A model generated the notes under the pieces. It saw only the letters and a list, made by a program, of their open reading frames with translations. It had not been told where the DNA came from and ran no database searches. A DNA stretch of 64,000 bases from Lachnospiraceae bacterium A4 (lineage in GTDB: Bacteria; Bacillota; Clostridia; Lachnospirales; Lachnospiraceae), in contig KE159560.1 in the NCBI GenBank assembly GCA_000403215.2, forward strand, positions 62,001 to 126,000, written 5' to 3'. A program made the position numbers and the translations under genes. Shown here piece after piece: positions 44,382-51,446 of this stretch (positions are counted from its first letter, which is position 1; every line of letters starts with the position of its first letter).

Positions 44382-45086
44382 ATGAATGAATACAGTATCA
44401 AAGACAATATCGAAGAAGTGAAAAATAATATCGCAGCCGCCTGTCAGGAGGCAGGACGTGCGCCGGAGGAGGTCACGCTGATTGCTGTGAGCAAGACGAA
44501 ACCAGTGGAACTGCTCAGGGAAGCATATGATTGCGGCTGCAGGGACTTTGGCGAGAACAAAGTACAGGAGCTGCTTGACAAATACGAGGTGATGCCCAAA
44601 GATATCCGCTGGCATATGATCGGGCATCTACAGCGGAACAAAGTCAAATATATCGTGGATAAGGTTGCGCTTATTCACAGTGTAGATTCCCTCAGGCTGG
44701 CGGAAGAAATCAGCCGGGAAGCAGTCAAAAAAGACACATGTGTCAATATTTTAATAGAAGTCAACGTGGCAGAGGAGGAAACAAAGTTTGGCGTAACCTG
44801 CAATGAAGTAAAACAGCTTGTACAAGATATAGCAAAATTGCCCAATATTCGTGTAAAAGGGCTCATGACAATCGCCCCTTTTGTCGAAAATGCTGAACAA
44901 AACAGACCAATTTTTAGTAAATTAAGGAAAATATCGGTTGACATTATGGAAGAAAACATTGATAATATAACTATGGAAATTTTATCTATGGGTATGACAG
45001 GTGATTACGCAGTAGCTGTGTCAGAGGGAGCTGCTTGTGTCAGAGTAGGAACCGGTATCTTTGGAGTAAGGCAGTACATGCCGTAA
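44382..45086 (+). CDS. YggS family PLP homeostasis protein
   Basis: The 234-residue alanine-racemase-like TIM barrel carries the PLP Lys in LIAVSKTKPVE (about residue 36), then FGENKVQELLDK, WHMIGHLQRNKVK and MGMTGDYAVAVSEGA. Members (YggS/YlmE/PLPBP) bind PLP and balance the B6 pool without a known catalytic reaction. ATG 44382 has GGGGGA five bases upstream; GTG 44346 is rejected. It is adjacent to sepF, as ylmE is to ylmF in Bacillus. Confidence 0.93.
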   Translation: MNEYSIKDNIEEVKNNIAAACQEAGRAPEEVTLIAVSKTKPVELLREAYDCGCRDFGENKVQELLDKYEVMPKDIRWHMIGHLQRNKVKYIVDKVALIHSVDSLRLAEEISREAVKKDTCVNILIEVNVAEEETKFGVTCNEVKQLVQDIAKLPNIRVKGLMTIAPFVENAEQNRPIFSKLRKISVDIMEENIDNITMEILSMGMTGDYAVAVSEGAACVRVGTGIFGVRQYMP

Positions 45087-45102
45087 AGAAAGGAAAGTGA
45101 CT

Positions 45103-45624
45103 ATGGGAGTAATGGACAAGTTTTTAGACGCATTACATTTAAACAGCGAAGAGGAAGACTATGATGAAGATGATTATTATGATGAGGGAGAGATCATTGA
45201 CAACACAGTCAGAAAACCGATGAAAGTTGTCCGCGATGAGGACGATTATGATGAGCCCGTAGAGAAAGTGAGAAAGCAGTCCCAAAAGGTAACTCCGATC
45301 AGGTCTGTCAAGCGTGCACCCGGAAATGGTATGGAAGTGTGTGTGATTAAGCCAAACAGTATCGAAGATGCGCGGGAGATTACAGAGACGCTTCTTGCAA
45401 ATCGTACTGTGGTTTTGAATTTAGAGGGGCTGAATGTTGAGATTGCACAGCGGATTATTGACTTTGCATCTGGCTCTACCTATGCGATCAGCGGCAATCT
45501 TCAGAAGATTTCGAACTTCATATTTATTATCACACCCTCTTGTGTTGATATCTCAGGAGATTTTCAGGAGATCTTAGCGGGTACATATGATGTGCCAATA
45601 CCGATGTCGCGCAATGTAGTTTAG
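45103..45624 (+). CDS. sepF: Cell division protein SepF
   Basis: The 173-residue protein starts with the membrane-binding amphipathic helix GVMDKFLDALHL, then an acidic D/E/Y-rich linker (about 18-65) and the C-terminal FtsZ-binding domain (ARE-ITETLLANRTVVLNLEG through FIFIITPS). SepF aligns FtsZ filaments at the membrane in Gram-positives. ATG 45103 is used, with AGGAAAG before it; an ATG at 45097 is less well placed. Confidence 0.94.
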   Translation: MGVMDKFLDALHLNSEEEDYDEDDYYDEGEIIDNTVRKPMKVVRDEDDYDEPVEKVRKQSQKVTPIRSVKRAPGNGMEVCVIKPNSIEDAREITETLLANRTVVLNLEGLNVEIAQRIIDFASGSTYAISGNLQKISNFIFIITPSCVDISGDFQEILAGTYDVPIPMSRNVV

Positions 45625-45652
45625 GAGTTGATTTCGTATAACGAAGGATGGG

Positions 45653-45686
45653 CTTCTCACTTGTACTTACAGTGGGAAGTTTTTTA
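45653..45686 (+). terminator. Terminator after sepF
   Basis: CTTCTCAC (45653-45660) pairs with GTGGGAAG (45672-45679), with one T-G pair, followed by seven T. It separates the sepF cluster from aroB. Confidence 0.8.
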
Positions 45687-45717
45687 TGCACAGACCCATA
45701 CTTTTAAGGAGGAACTT

Positions 45718-46827
45718 ATGTCACAGCGATTAACAATCAATATGAACAACAAACCCATCTATGATATTGTATATGAACAGGATTTCAGCCGGCTGGCAAA
45801 GGAGTTAGCACCTCTTGAGATACAGGATAAGAAGATCTGCATCATTACGGATTCTAGGGTGAAAGGATTTTATGCAGATGAGGTGCGTGATGAACTCAAA
45901 GACAACTGTAAAGGGATTTTTGTCTATGACTTTCCAGATGGGGAACAGAGCAAAAATTTAGATACTGTCAAGAATATTTATACGTATTTGATACAAAATA
46001 AGTTTGACAGAAAGGATTTGCTGCTGGCGCTTGGCGGAGGTGTAGTAGGTGACACAACAGGGTTTGTGGCTGCCACATATCTTAGAGGCGTCGATTTTGT
46101 GCAGATTCCGACGACGCTGCTCGCGCAGGTGGACAGCAGCATCGGCGGCAAGACAGGCGTCGATTTTGACCAGTATAAGAATATGGTAGGCGCTTTTTAT
46201 ATGCCAAAGCTGGTGTATATGAATGTGTCAACCCTCAAGACGCTCGATGACAGACAATACTACTCGGGTATGGGCGAAGTCTTGAAGCATGGGCTGATTA
46301 AGAGTGCGAGCTTCTATGAATGGATTCTTGATAATCTTTATGAAATTCATGACAGAAATCTTGATACACTTGAGGATATGGTTTATAAAAGCTGCACCTG
46401 CAAGAAACTTGTCGTTGAGAAAGACCCAACAGAAAAGGGTGAACGCGCGATCTTAAATTTTGGACATACGATTGGCCACGCCATCGAAAAGGCAAAGAAT
46501 TTTGAATTGATGCATGGGGAGTGTGTCGCACTAGGCTGCATCGCAGCGGCATATATTTCATGGAAAAGAGAGCTGTTGTCAAAAGATGAGTTTTATGAGA
46601 TACGGGATATGTTTGTACCGTTTAATCTCCCAATCACAATAGAAGATATTGACCCCGAGGAGATTTATAACCTGACGACTTCCGACAAAAAGATGGAGGG
46701 AGACAAGATCAAATTTATCCTGTTGAAAAAAGTTGGAAAGGCTATGATTGACACCACTGTCACCAAGGAGGAAATGATAGCCGGCATCAATGAAATCTAT
46801 TTCACAGACGAGGACTGGGATTCGTAA
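45718..46827 (+). CDS. aroB: 3-dehydroquinate synthase
   Basis: AroB converts DAHP to 3-dehydroquinate, the second step of the shikimate pathway, using NAD and zinc. The 369-residue protein has LALGGGVVGDTTGFVAATYLRG (at about residues 101-122), IPTTLLAQVDSSIGGKTGV and the metal-ligand segment NFGHTIGHAIE. ATG 45718 has AAGGAGGA immediately upstream. Other aro genes are not in the window. Confidence 0.95.
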   Translation: MSQRLTINMNNKPIYDIVYEQDFSRLAKELAPLEIQDKKICIITDSRVKGFYADEVRDELKDNCKGIFVYDFPDGEQSKNLDTVKNIYTYLIQNKFDRKDLLLALGGGVVGDTTGFVAATYLRGVDFVQIPTTLLAQVDSSIGGKTGVDFDQYKNMVGAFYMPKLVYMNVSTLKTLDDRQYYSGMGEVLKHGLIKSASFYEWILDNLYEIHDRNLDTLEDMVYKSCTCKKLVVEKDPTEKGERAILNFGHTIGHAIEKAKNFELMHGECVALGCIAAAYISWKRELLSKDEFYEIRDMFVPFNLPITIEDIDPEEIYNLTTSDKKMEGDKIKFILLKKVGKAMIDTTVTKEEMIAGINEIYFTDEDWDS

Positions 46828-46847
46828 AGGAAAGATTTGTATAAAAA

Positions 46848-47375
46848 ATGAATAAGAAAAAAAAGAGACTACTGACAATCGATCTGCTCTTCATGTTTCT
46901 ATTAATTATGGCAGACCAGATCACCAAACATTTTGCAATTACAAACCTGAAAAATCATGAACCGTGGGTGCTCTGGGAGGGTGTGTTTGAGCTGCACTAT
47001 CTCGAAAACCGCGGTGCGGCATTTGGAATGCTTCAGAATCAAAAAGTGCTTTTTATCCTGATTGCCATGATTATTTTAGCAGTCATTGTGTATGTGCTGT
47101 TCAAGACACCGTATCAGAAAATGTACACAAAACTGCACATTACACTTGTGCTGATCGCAGGCGGCGCAATCGGCAATCTGATTGACAGACTGCGCTATGA
47201 CTATGTTGTTGATTTTTTGTATTTCAGCCTGATTAATTTTCCGATTTTTAATGTGGCTGATATCTATGTGACACTGTCATCTATTTATCTGGTGATATTG
47301 TTATTGTTTGTATATAAAGAATCTGATTTGGAATTTCTGACATTCCGCACGAAAAAGTTCCGTGATATCAAATAA
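46848..47375 (+). CDS. lspA: Lipoprotein signal peptidase (signal peptidase II)
   Basis: This 175-residue membrane aspartyl protease with four hydrophobic segments has ENRGAAFGML, GNLIDRLRY (first catalytic Asp) and FNVADIYVTL (second Asp). It cleaves prolipoproteins before the lipid-modified Cys, such as the LAGC of the carboxypeptidase at 41286. It is 11 bases from the pseudouridine synthase gene, an arrangement seen widely in Firmicutes. Confidence 0.96.
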   Translation: MNKKKKRLLTIDLLFMFLLIMADQITKHFAITNLKNHEPWVLWEGVFELHYLENRGAAFGMLQNQKVLFILIAMIILAVIVYVLFKTPYQKMYTKLHITLVLIAGGAIGNLIDRLRYDYVVDFLYFSLINFPIFNVADIYVTLSSIYLVILLLFVYKESDLEFLTFRTKKFRDIK

Positions 47376-47386
47376 TTGGAGAGTCT

Positions 47387-48307
47387 ATGAACGAGATTGT
47401 ATTTGAGCCTCTGCCTGAGATGCAGGACGAGCGCATTGACAAATGCATTAGCAGTTATCTGGAAAATTTGTCCAGAAGCTATATTCAGAAAATGATCAAG
47501 GAGGGGCATGTCTTTGTCAATGACACGCCTGTCAAGTCAAACTACAGAGTCAAGGTGGACGACAGCATAAAGTTTGTTATACCAGACTGCGTAGAGCCCG
47601 ATATTCCAGCGCAAAATATACCGCTGGATATTTTGTATGAAGATTACGATTTGTTGATTATCAATAAACCCAAAAATATGGTCGTACATCCTGCACCCGG
47701 CCATTATGAAGGGACACTTGTCAATGCCGTGATGTATCACTGCCAGGGTGCGCTGTCCGGCATTAACGGCGTGATGCGTCCCGGTATTGTTCACCGGATT
47801 GACAAGGACACGACAGGTTCTGTCATTGTCTGCAAAAATGATGAAGCGCACACTGCGATTGCCGCTCTGCTCAAGACGCATGACATTACCCGAAAGTACC
47901 GGGCGGTGGTATATGGGGTACTCAAGGACGAACAGGGTACTGTCAATGCGCCAATCGGGCGTCATCCAAGTGACCGCAAGAAAATGGCAGTCAATGAAAA
48001 AAATGGAAAACCTGCTGTGACGCACTATAAAGTGCTGGAACGGTTTGCGCAATATACATATATCGAATGCCAGCTAGAGACTGGCAGAACCCATCAGATT
48101 CGGGTGCATATGGCAAGTATCGGCCATCCATTGCTGGGCGATACAGTGTATTCTGGCAGAAAATCGCCGTTTCATTTAAATGGACAGGTATTGCATGCGA
48201 TGACAATCGGTTTTCCACATCCAAGAAGCGGGGCATATGTTGAGTTCGAAGCGCCGCTTCCGGACTATTTTGAAACGCTCTTATCCGTACTGCGTGGCTC
48301 AAAATAA
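47387..48307 (+). CDS. RluA-family (RluD-like) pseudouridine synthase
   Basis: The 306-residue protein has an N-terminal S4 RNA-binding domain (RIDKCISSYLENLSRSYIQKMI, at about residues 15-36) and the catalytic motif HRIDKDTTGSVIVCK near residue 135, with its Asp. ETGRTHQIRVHMA follows. These enzymes isomerise uridines in 23S rRNA or tRNA; the exact target cannot be read here. The start is ATG behind TTGGAGAG. Confidence 0.93.
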   Translation: MNEIVFEPLPEMQDERIDKCISSYLENLSRSYIQKMIKEGHVFVNDTPVKSNYRVKVDDSIKFVIPDCVEPDIPAQNIPLDILYEDYDLLIINKPKNMVVHPAPGHYEGTLVNAVMYHCQGALSGINGVMRPGIVHRIDKDTTGSVIVCKNDEAHTAIAALLKTHDITRKYRAVVYGVLKDEQGTVNAPIGRHPSDRKKMAVNEKNGKPAVTHYKVLERFAQYTYIECQLETGRTHQIRVHMASIGHPLLGDTVYSGRKSPFHLNGQVLHAMTIGFPHPRSGAYVEFEAPLPDYFETLLSVLRGSK

Positions 48308-48355
48308 GTAACAGTTCAGTTGTTACTAAAATCATACAAATTTTTAAACTTTAAT

Positions 48356-48384
48356 TTGAAATTTTTGTTCAAAAAGTATATAAT
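48356..48384 (+). promoter_or_regulatory. Promoter for the cytidylate-kinase-like gene
   Basis: TTGAAA (48356-48361), a 17-base spacer and TATAAT (48379-48384): a near-consensus sigma-A promoter 44 bases before the start codon. Confidence 0.8.
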
Positions 48385-48427
48385 AAGAGTAGGTTATATA
48401 AATGTCATTCAGAAAGGATGGGATCAT

Positions 48428-49060
48428 ATGAATACTATAATTACAATTGGGCGCCAGTTTGGCTCTGGAGGACATGAGATCGGTGAGAAGCTTGCAAATC
48501 ATTATGGCATCAAATGTTTTGATAAGGAGTTGCTTTCGCGGGCAGCAAAAGAGAGTGGATTCTGTGAGGAAATGCTCAGAAACCACGATGAGAGGCCGAC
48601 CAATTCGTTTCTTTACAATTTAGTCATGGACACATATACCTTTGGATATAATTCCTCCTCCTTCGTCGATATGCCAATCAGCCATAAGGTTTTTATGGCA
48701 CAGTTTGATACAATCAAAAAGATTGCAGAGGAGGAACCGTGCGTAATTGTAGGACGCTGTGCCGACTATGCTTTGCAGGAGTACAAAAACTGCCTGCATC
48801 TCTTTATTCATGCAAATGAGGATGCCAAGATTGAGCGCATCAAACTAAAATACAACGTGGATGCAGACAAGGCGCGGGAGATGATGGTCAAGAAGGACAG
48901 ACAGCGTCAGAGTTATTACAATTATTATTCCACAAAGAAATGGGGGCGCTCCGACAGCTATGACTTGTCGATTAACAGCAGTATCCTCGGTGTCGATGGG
49001 ACGGTGAAGCTCATCATTCAATACATAGAAGATTTTGAGGAAAAGAACAAGAAGAACTAG
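48428..49060 (+). CDS. Cytidylate kinase-like family protein
   Basis: The 210-residue P-loop protein starts ITIGRQFGSGGHEIGEKLA, where GRQFGSGG replaces a classical Walker A and is typical of this family. CVIVGRCADYAL and a lid-like RIKLKYNVDADKAREMM segment follow. It is related to cytidylate kinase, but true Cmk belongs to another group, so the nucleotide substrate is unknown. ATG 48428 follows AAGGATGGGA; the upstream open frame crosses the promoter and is rejected. A terminator follows directly. Confidence 0.85.
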   Translation: MNTIITIGRQFGSGGHEIGEKLANHYGIKCFDKELLSRAAKESGFCEEMLRNHDERPTNSFLYNLVMDTYTFGYNSSSFVDMPISHKVFMAQFDTIKKIAEEEPCVIVGRCADYALQEYKNCLHLFIHANEDAKIERIKLKYNVDADKAREMMVKKDRQRQSYYNYYSTKKWGRSDSYDLSINSSILGVDGTVKLIIQYIEDFEEKNKKN

Positions 49061-49086
49061 AGATGCTACGGCATCTCTAATTTTTT
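49059..49086 (+). terminator. Strong Rho-independent terminator
   Basis: AGAGATGC (49059-49066), loop TACG, GCATCTCT (49071-49078), then AATTTTTT. It insulates the RNA locus downstream from the kinase-like gene. Confidence 0.9.
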
Positions 49087-49111
49087 CCTGTCGTTTTATA
49101 CCACAAGTATA

Positions 49112-49140
49112 TTGTTTTATTATTTTTTTCATGATATAGT
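49112..49140 (+). promoter_or_regulatory. Promoter of the structured-RNA/tRNA-like locus
   Basis: TTGTTT (49112-49117), a 17-base spacer and TATAGT (49135-49140). The predicted start (about 49147-49149) coincides with the first base of the closing stem of the RNA at 49149, which supports both calls. Confidence 0.65.
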
Positions 49141-49148
49141 AAATGCAT

Positions 49149-49249
49149 GGAGTGGTTTGGAGTCGTGTCTTGATCAAGACACATACAGCAAACTTACATA
49201 TCTAACATATGGAAACAGGTTCCACGATGAGGGACTCCCAAGCCACTCT
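49149..49249 (+). ncRNA. Free-standing structured RNA carrying the hairpin-ACAGCAA module
   Basis: The ends pair in a 15-bp stem: 49150-49164 (GAGTGGTTTGGAGTC) with 49233-49248, interrupted only by a bulged C at 49239 and one T-G pair. Stacked directly on it is hairpin GTGTCTT-GATC-AAGACAC (49165-49182), followed by AT and ACAGCAA (49185-49191). A second hairpin follows at 49206-49229 (CATATGGAA...TTCCACGATG). The first hairpin plus ACAGCAA aligns without gaps with copies in three tRNA-like RNAs downstream. A long terminal stem made by the two ends is the general layout of Y RNAs. No coding potential is seen. Confidence 0.75.
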
Positions 49250-49257
49250 TTGTATAT

Positions 49258-49373
49258 AGGGCTATAGCTCAGTTGGTAGAGCAGGAAAAAAGGAGCTTTG
49301 TCAAAAGCTTTTGCAGCAACTTTCTATAGGAATGATAATCCCCTTGTCGCCGGTTCGAGTCCGGTTAGCCCTA
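49258..49373 (+). ncRNA. tRNA-like RNA 1: tRNA-Ile(GAT)-like with a 43-base insert
   Basis: Acceptor AGGGCTA (49258-49264) pairs with TAGCCCT (49366-49372); discriminator A 49373. D arm is GCTC-AGTTGGTA-GAGC (49267-49282); T arm is GCCGG-TTCGAGT-CCGGT (49349-49365). Removing 49286-49328 restores a perfect anticodon stem GGGGA/TCCCC and loop ATGATAA with anticodon GAT and T33. The insert, falling after tRNA nucleotide 28, contains the conserved 9-bp hairpin (49291-49299 with 49304-49312, loop GTCA) and GCAGCAA. CCA is not encoded. Either an interrupted tRNA-Ile or a tRNA mimic; the neighbours argue for a mimic. Confidence 0.75.
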
Positions 49374-49396
49374 TTCATCAAAAAATAATTTATTCC

Positions 49397-49485
49397 GGGG
49401 CTATCGCTCAATGGCAGAGCAGGAGTCTTGTCAAAGATTCTTACAGCAACAATCAAATTTTTCGGTTCGAATCCGAATAGCCCCG
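49397..49485 (+). ncRNA. tRNA-like RNA 2: anticodon arm replaced by the hairpin
   Basis: Acceptor GGGGCTA (49397-49403) pairs with TAGCCCC (49478-49484); discriminator G 49485. D arm GCTC-AATGGCA-GAGC (49406-49420) and T arm TTCGG-TTCGAAT-CCGAA (49461-49477) are perfect. Between D arm and T arm there is no anticodon stem. Instead the conserved hairpin starts at 49421 (AGGAGTCTT, loop GTCA, AAGATTCTT) followed by ACAGCAA (49443-49449) and 11 A/T-rich bases. Compared with copies 1 and 3 two stem pairs are swapped in compensatory fashion (C-G/T-A to T-A/C-G). It cannot decode, so it is a tRNA mimic rather than a tRNA. Confidence 0.78.
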
Positions 49486-49488
49486 ATT

Positions 49489-49601
49489 GGAGCTGTAGTT
49501 CAGTTGGATAGAACGATATGCCAAAAGGAGCTTTGTCAAAAGCTCTTACAGCAATTTTCTAGTCACCATATAGGTCGCAGGTTCGAGGCCTGCCAGCTCC
49601 G
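49489..49601 (+). ncRNA. tRNA-like RNA 3: tRNA-Asp(GTC)-like with a 39-base insert
   Basis: It begins three bases after copy 2. Acceptor GGAGCTG/CAGCTCC (49489-49495, 49594-49600), discriminator G 49601 as in tRNA-Asp. D arm GTTC...GAAC (49498-49514), anticodon stem ATATG/CATAT (49516-49520, 49567-49571), variable loop AGGTC, T arm GCAGG-TTCGAGG-CCTGC. The loop 3' side GTCAC matches tRNA-Asp (CTGTCAC). The insert (about 49523-49561) bears the hairpin 49526-49534/49539-49547, loop GTCA, then ACAGCAA (49548-49554). No excision gives T33: the choice is C or A. A functional tRNA-Asp is therefore unlikely. Confidence 0.77.
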
Positions 49602-49657
49602 TTTACTATGCGTATAGGATTTTGGCATTGATATATGTTTAGAGGGAGGGAAACAAA

Positions 49658-51208
49658 ATGAGCTTCATGCAGAATGTAAAGAACATGCTGAATAATGAAT
49701 ATAACACGTCTGTCACAGAAAATGGTGCAGTTGGTTACAGAACATCGGGGAGAGCACTGCTTGATTTGAATTTTGCCGTCTCCTCACTTAGAAATGCCCA
49801 AGAACAGGAAATCATAGACCGTTTTATCAAGGCGTATTATGAGGAACCAAAGATTGCGCTGCGCTGGCTGTTTTTTGCAGGAGATGTGCGGCAGGGGCTC
49901 GGAGAGCGCAGGCTGTTCAAGACGGTTTTGCTTGAATTTGCAAAGAGCCGCCCTGAGCTTACCAAGGCTTTGATGCCGCTGATTCCAGAATATTCAAGGT
50001 GGGATATTCTCGCGGCACTGGTTGATACACCGCTTGCAGAGGAGGCCGCGGAGCTCATACACAGGCAACTTGCAGAGGATGGCGCGAATATGGAAAAAGG
50101 TGCCTCTATCAGTCTGTGCGCGAAGTGGCTGCCGTCGGAAAACGCCTCATCACGCCATACAAAACGTCTGGCACGCCTGCTTACAAAAAGGCTGTCCATG
50201 ACGAGCAGGCAGTACCGCAAAATGCTGGCTTCTTACAGAAGCTATCTGGATGTTGTGGAAGTAAAAATGAGTGGAAAGCAATGGGCTGACATTGATTATG
50301 AGACAGTTCCATCACGGGCAAATTTGGTATATAACGCTGCGTTTCTGCGCAACGATGAAGAGCGCCGCCGGGAATTTCTCGGTGCAGTGAAAAAGGGCGA
50401 GAAGTCCGTACATGCCGGCGTGCTCTATCCACATGATATTGTACATTCCTATATGGATCTTGAAAAGAAACCGGGCTGGCTCTATGTTAAGCCGTTAGAT
50501 GACACGCTGGAAGAGCTGTGGAGGGCGCTGCCTGATTATGTGCAGGGCGCGGGAAATACACTCTGTATCGCAGATGGTTCTGGGAGTATGTGGTCAAAGG
50601 TTGGCAGTTCCAATGTATCCTGTCTGGATGTAGCGAATGCGCTTGCGATTTATTTTGCTGAGCGGTGTACAGGACAGTTTCGGGACACATACATTACGTT
50701 TAGCCAGACACCGCAGTTTGTCGATTTGTCCAAGGGAAAAACATTGTATGACAAACTGTGTATCGCGATTCATCATAATGAAGTGGCAAACACAAACATA
50801 GAAGCAGTGTTCGACCTGATACTGGACACAGCACTCAAGTATCATATGCCGCAGAACGAGCTTCCTCAAAATCTGCTGATCTTGTCAGATATGGAGTTTG
50901 ATACGGCGACAAGATGTGCTGTCAATGGGAATTGGACATCTTGTGTATCGCCTGATGAGAAGTTATTTGAACGGTTTGCCAAGAAGTACGCAGCACATGG
51001 CTATCAACTGCCGCGGCTGATATTCTGGAATATCCGAAGCAGGACAAATACGATTCCTGTCCGGGAAAATAAGCTCGGCGTGGCGCTTGTGAGCGGATTT
51101 TCACCAGTCATTACCAAGATGGTACTCAGCAATGAGGTCGATCCCCACAAGATGCTCATACAGCAGCTTATGTCGCCGAGATATGATGCAGTTGAGCAGG
51201 CGGTATAA
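49658..51208 (+). CDS. DUF2828-type protein with helical N-terminus and vWA domain, Ro60/TROVE-like
   Basis: A 516-residue cytoplasmic protein. The N-terminal about 300 residues are helical with family blocks GRALLDLNFAVSSLR, WLFFAGDVRQGLGERRLF, LIPEYSRWDILAAL, SISLCAKWLPSE and YETVPSRANLVY. The C-terminal vWA domain has the MIDAS-type ADGSGSM (about residue 308), then ANTNIEAVFDLIL and LPQNLLILSDMEFD. This is the DUF2828/UCP015417 architecture, similar to Ro60/Rsr (HEAT-like ring plus vWA). Ro60 proteins bind Y RNAs and single-stranded RNA ends. AGAGGGAGGG precedes the ATG; no terminator separates it from tRNA-like RNA 3 (57 bases), so one transcript is likely. That it binds those RNAs is inference. 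Confidence 0.8.
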   Translation: MSFMQNVKNMLNNEYNTSVTENGAVGYRTSGRALLDLNFAVSSLRNAQEQEIIDRFIKAYYEEPKIALRWLFFAGDVRQGLGERRLFKTVLLEFAKSRPELTKALMPLIPEYSRWDILAALVDTPLAEEAAELIHRQLAEDGANMEKGASISLCAKWLPSENASSRHTKRLARLLTKRLSMTSRQYRKMLASYRSYLDVVEVKMSGKQWADIDYETVPSRANLVYNAAFLRNDEERRREFLGAVKKGEKSVHAGVLYPHDIVHSYMDLEKKPGWLYVKPLDDTLEELWRALPDYVQGAGNTLCIADGSGSMWSKVGSSNVSCLDVANALAIYFAERCTGQFRDTYITFSQTPQFVDLSKGKTLYDKLCIAIHHNEVANTNIEAVFDLILDTALKYHMPQNELPQNLLILSDMEFDTATRCAVNGNWTSCVSPDEKLFERFAKKYAAHGYQLPRLIFWNIRSRTNTIPVRENKLGVALVSGFSPVITKMVLSNEVDPHKMLIQQLMSPRYDAVEQAV

Positions 51209-51293
51209 GTAATACTTTCCACAGTGGGTGTAAACATTACAGAATTGGACAAAATTAAACAGTAAAATAGCAGAATCACAGTAACTAAGAAAG

Positions 51294-51326
51294 AAAGGGT
51301 GTTGCATTGACGACATCCTTTTTTCT
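51294..51326 (+). terminator. Terminator after the DUF2828 gene
   Basis: A 9-bp stem (51294-51302 with 51313-51321, one G-T pair) with a 10-base loop is followed by a T-rich tract. It ends the RNA/DUF2828 locus. Confidence 0.8.
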
Positions 51327-51446
51327 TTTTATACAAGTATTTCAGACAATTATTTTTAAAAATTTTGAATGAATTAATCTTTTTTTGACGATACAAAGTC
51401 TTATATAGTGTATACAGTATTAAATTTTCCTTGCAAGGGGTGACAA

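Noticed and set aside
49258-49373. Group I intron in tRNA-Ile
   Set aside because: The insert is 43 bases, lacks any P/Q/R/S core, and lies in the anticodon stem rather than the loop.
49298-49449. Alternative stem TTG/CAA plus AAG/CTT resembling the animal Ro-binding helix
   Set aside because: It leaves no loop in copy 1 and is not supported by covariation, whereas the 9-bp hairpin with GTCA loop is.
49298-49617. Open reading frames across the tRNA-like region
   Set aside because: They run through perfect tRNA acceptor, D and T arms, lack ribosome sites and have no protein-like composition.
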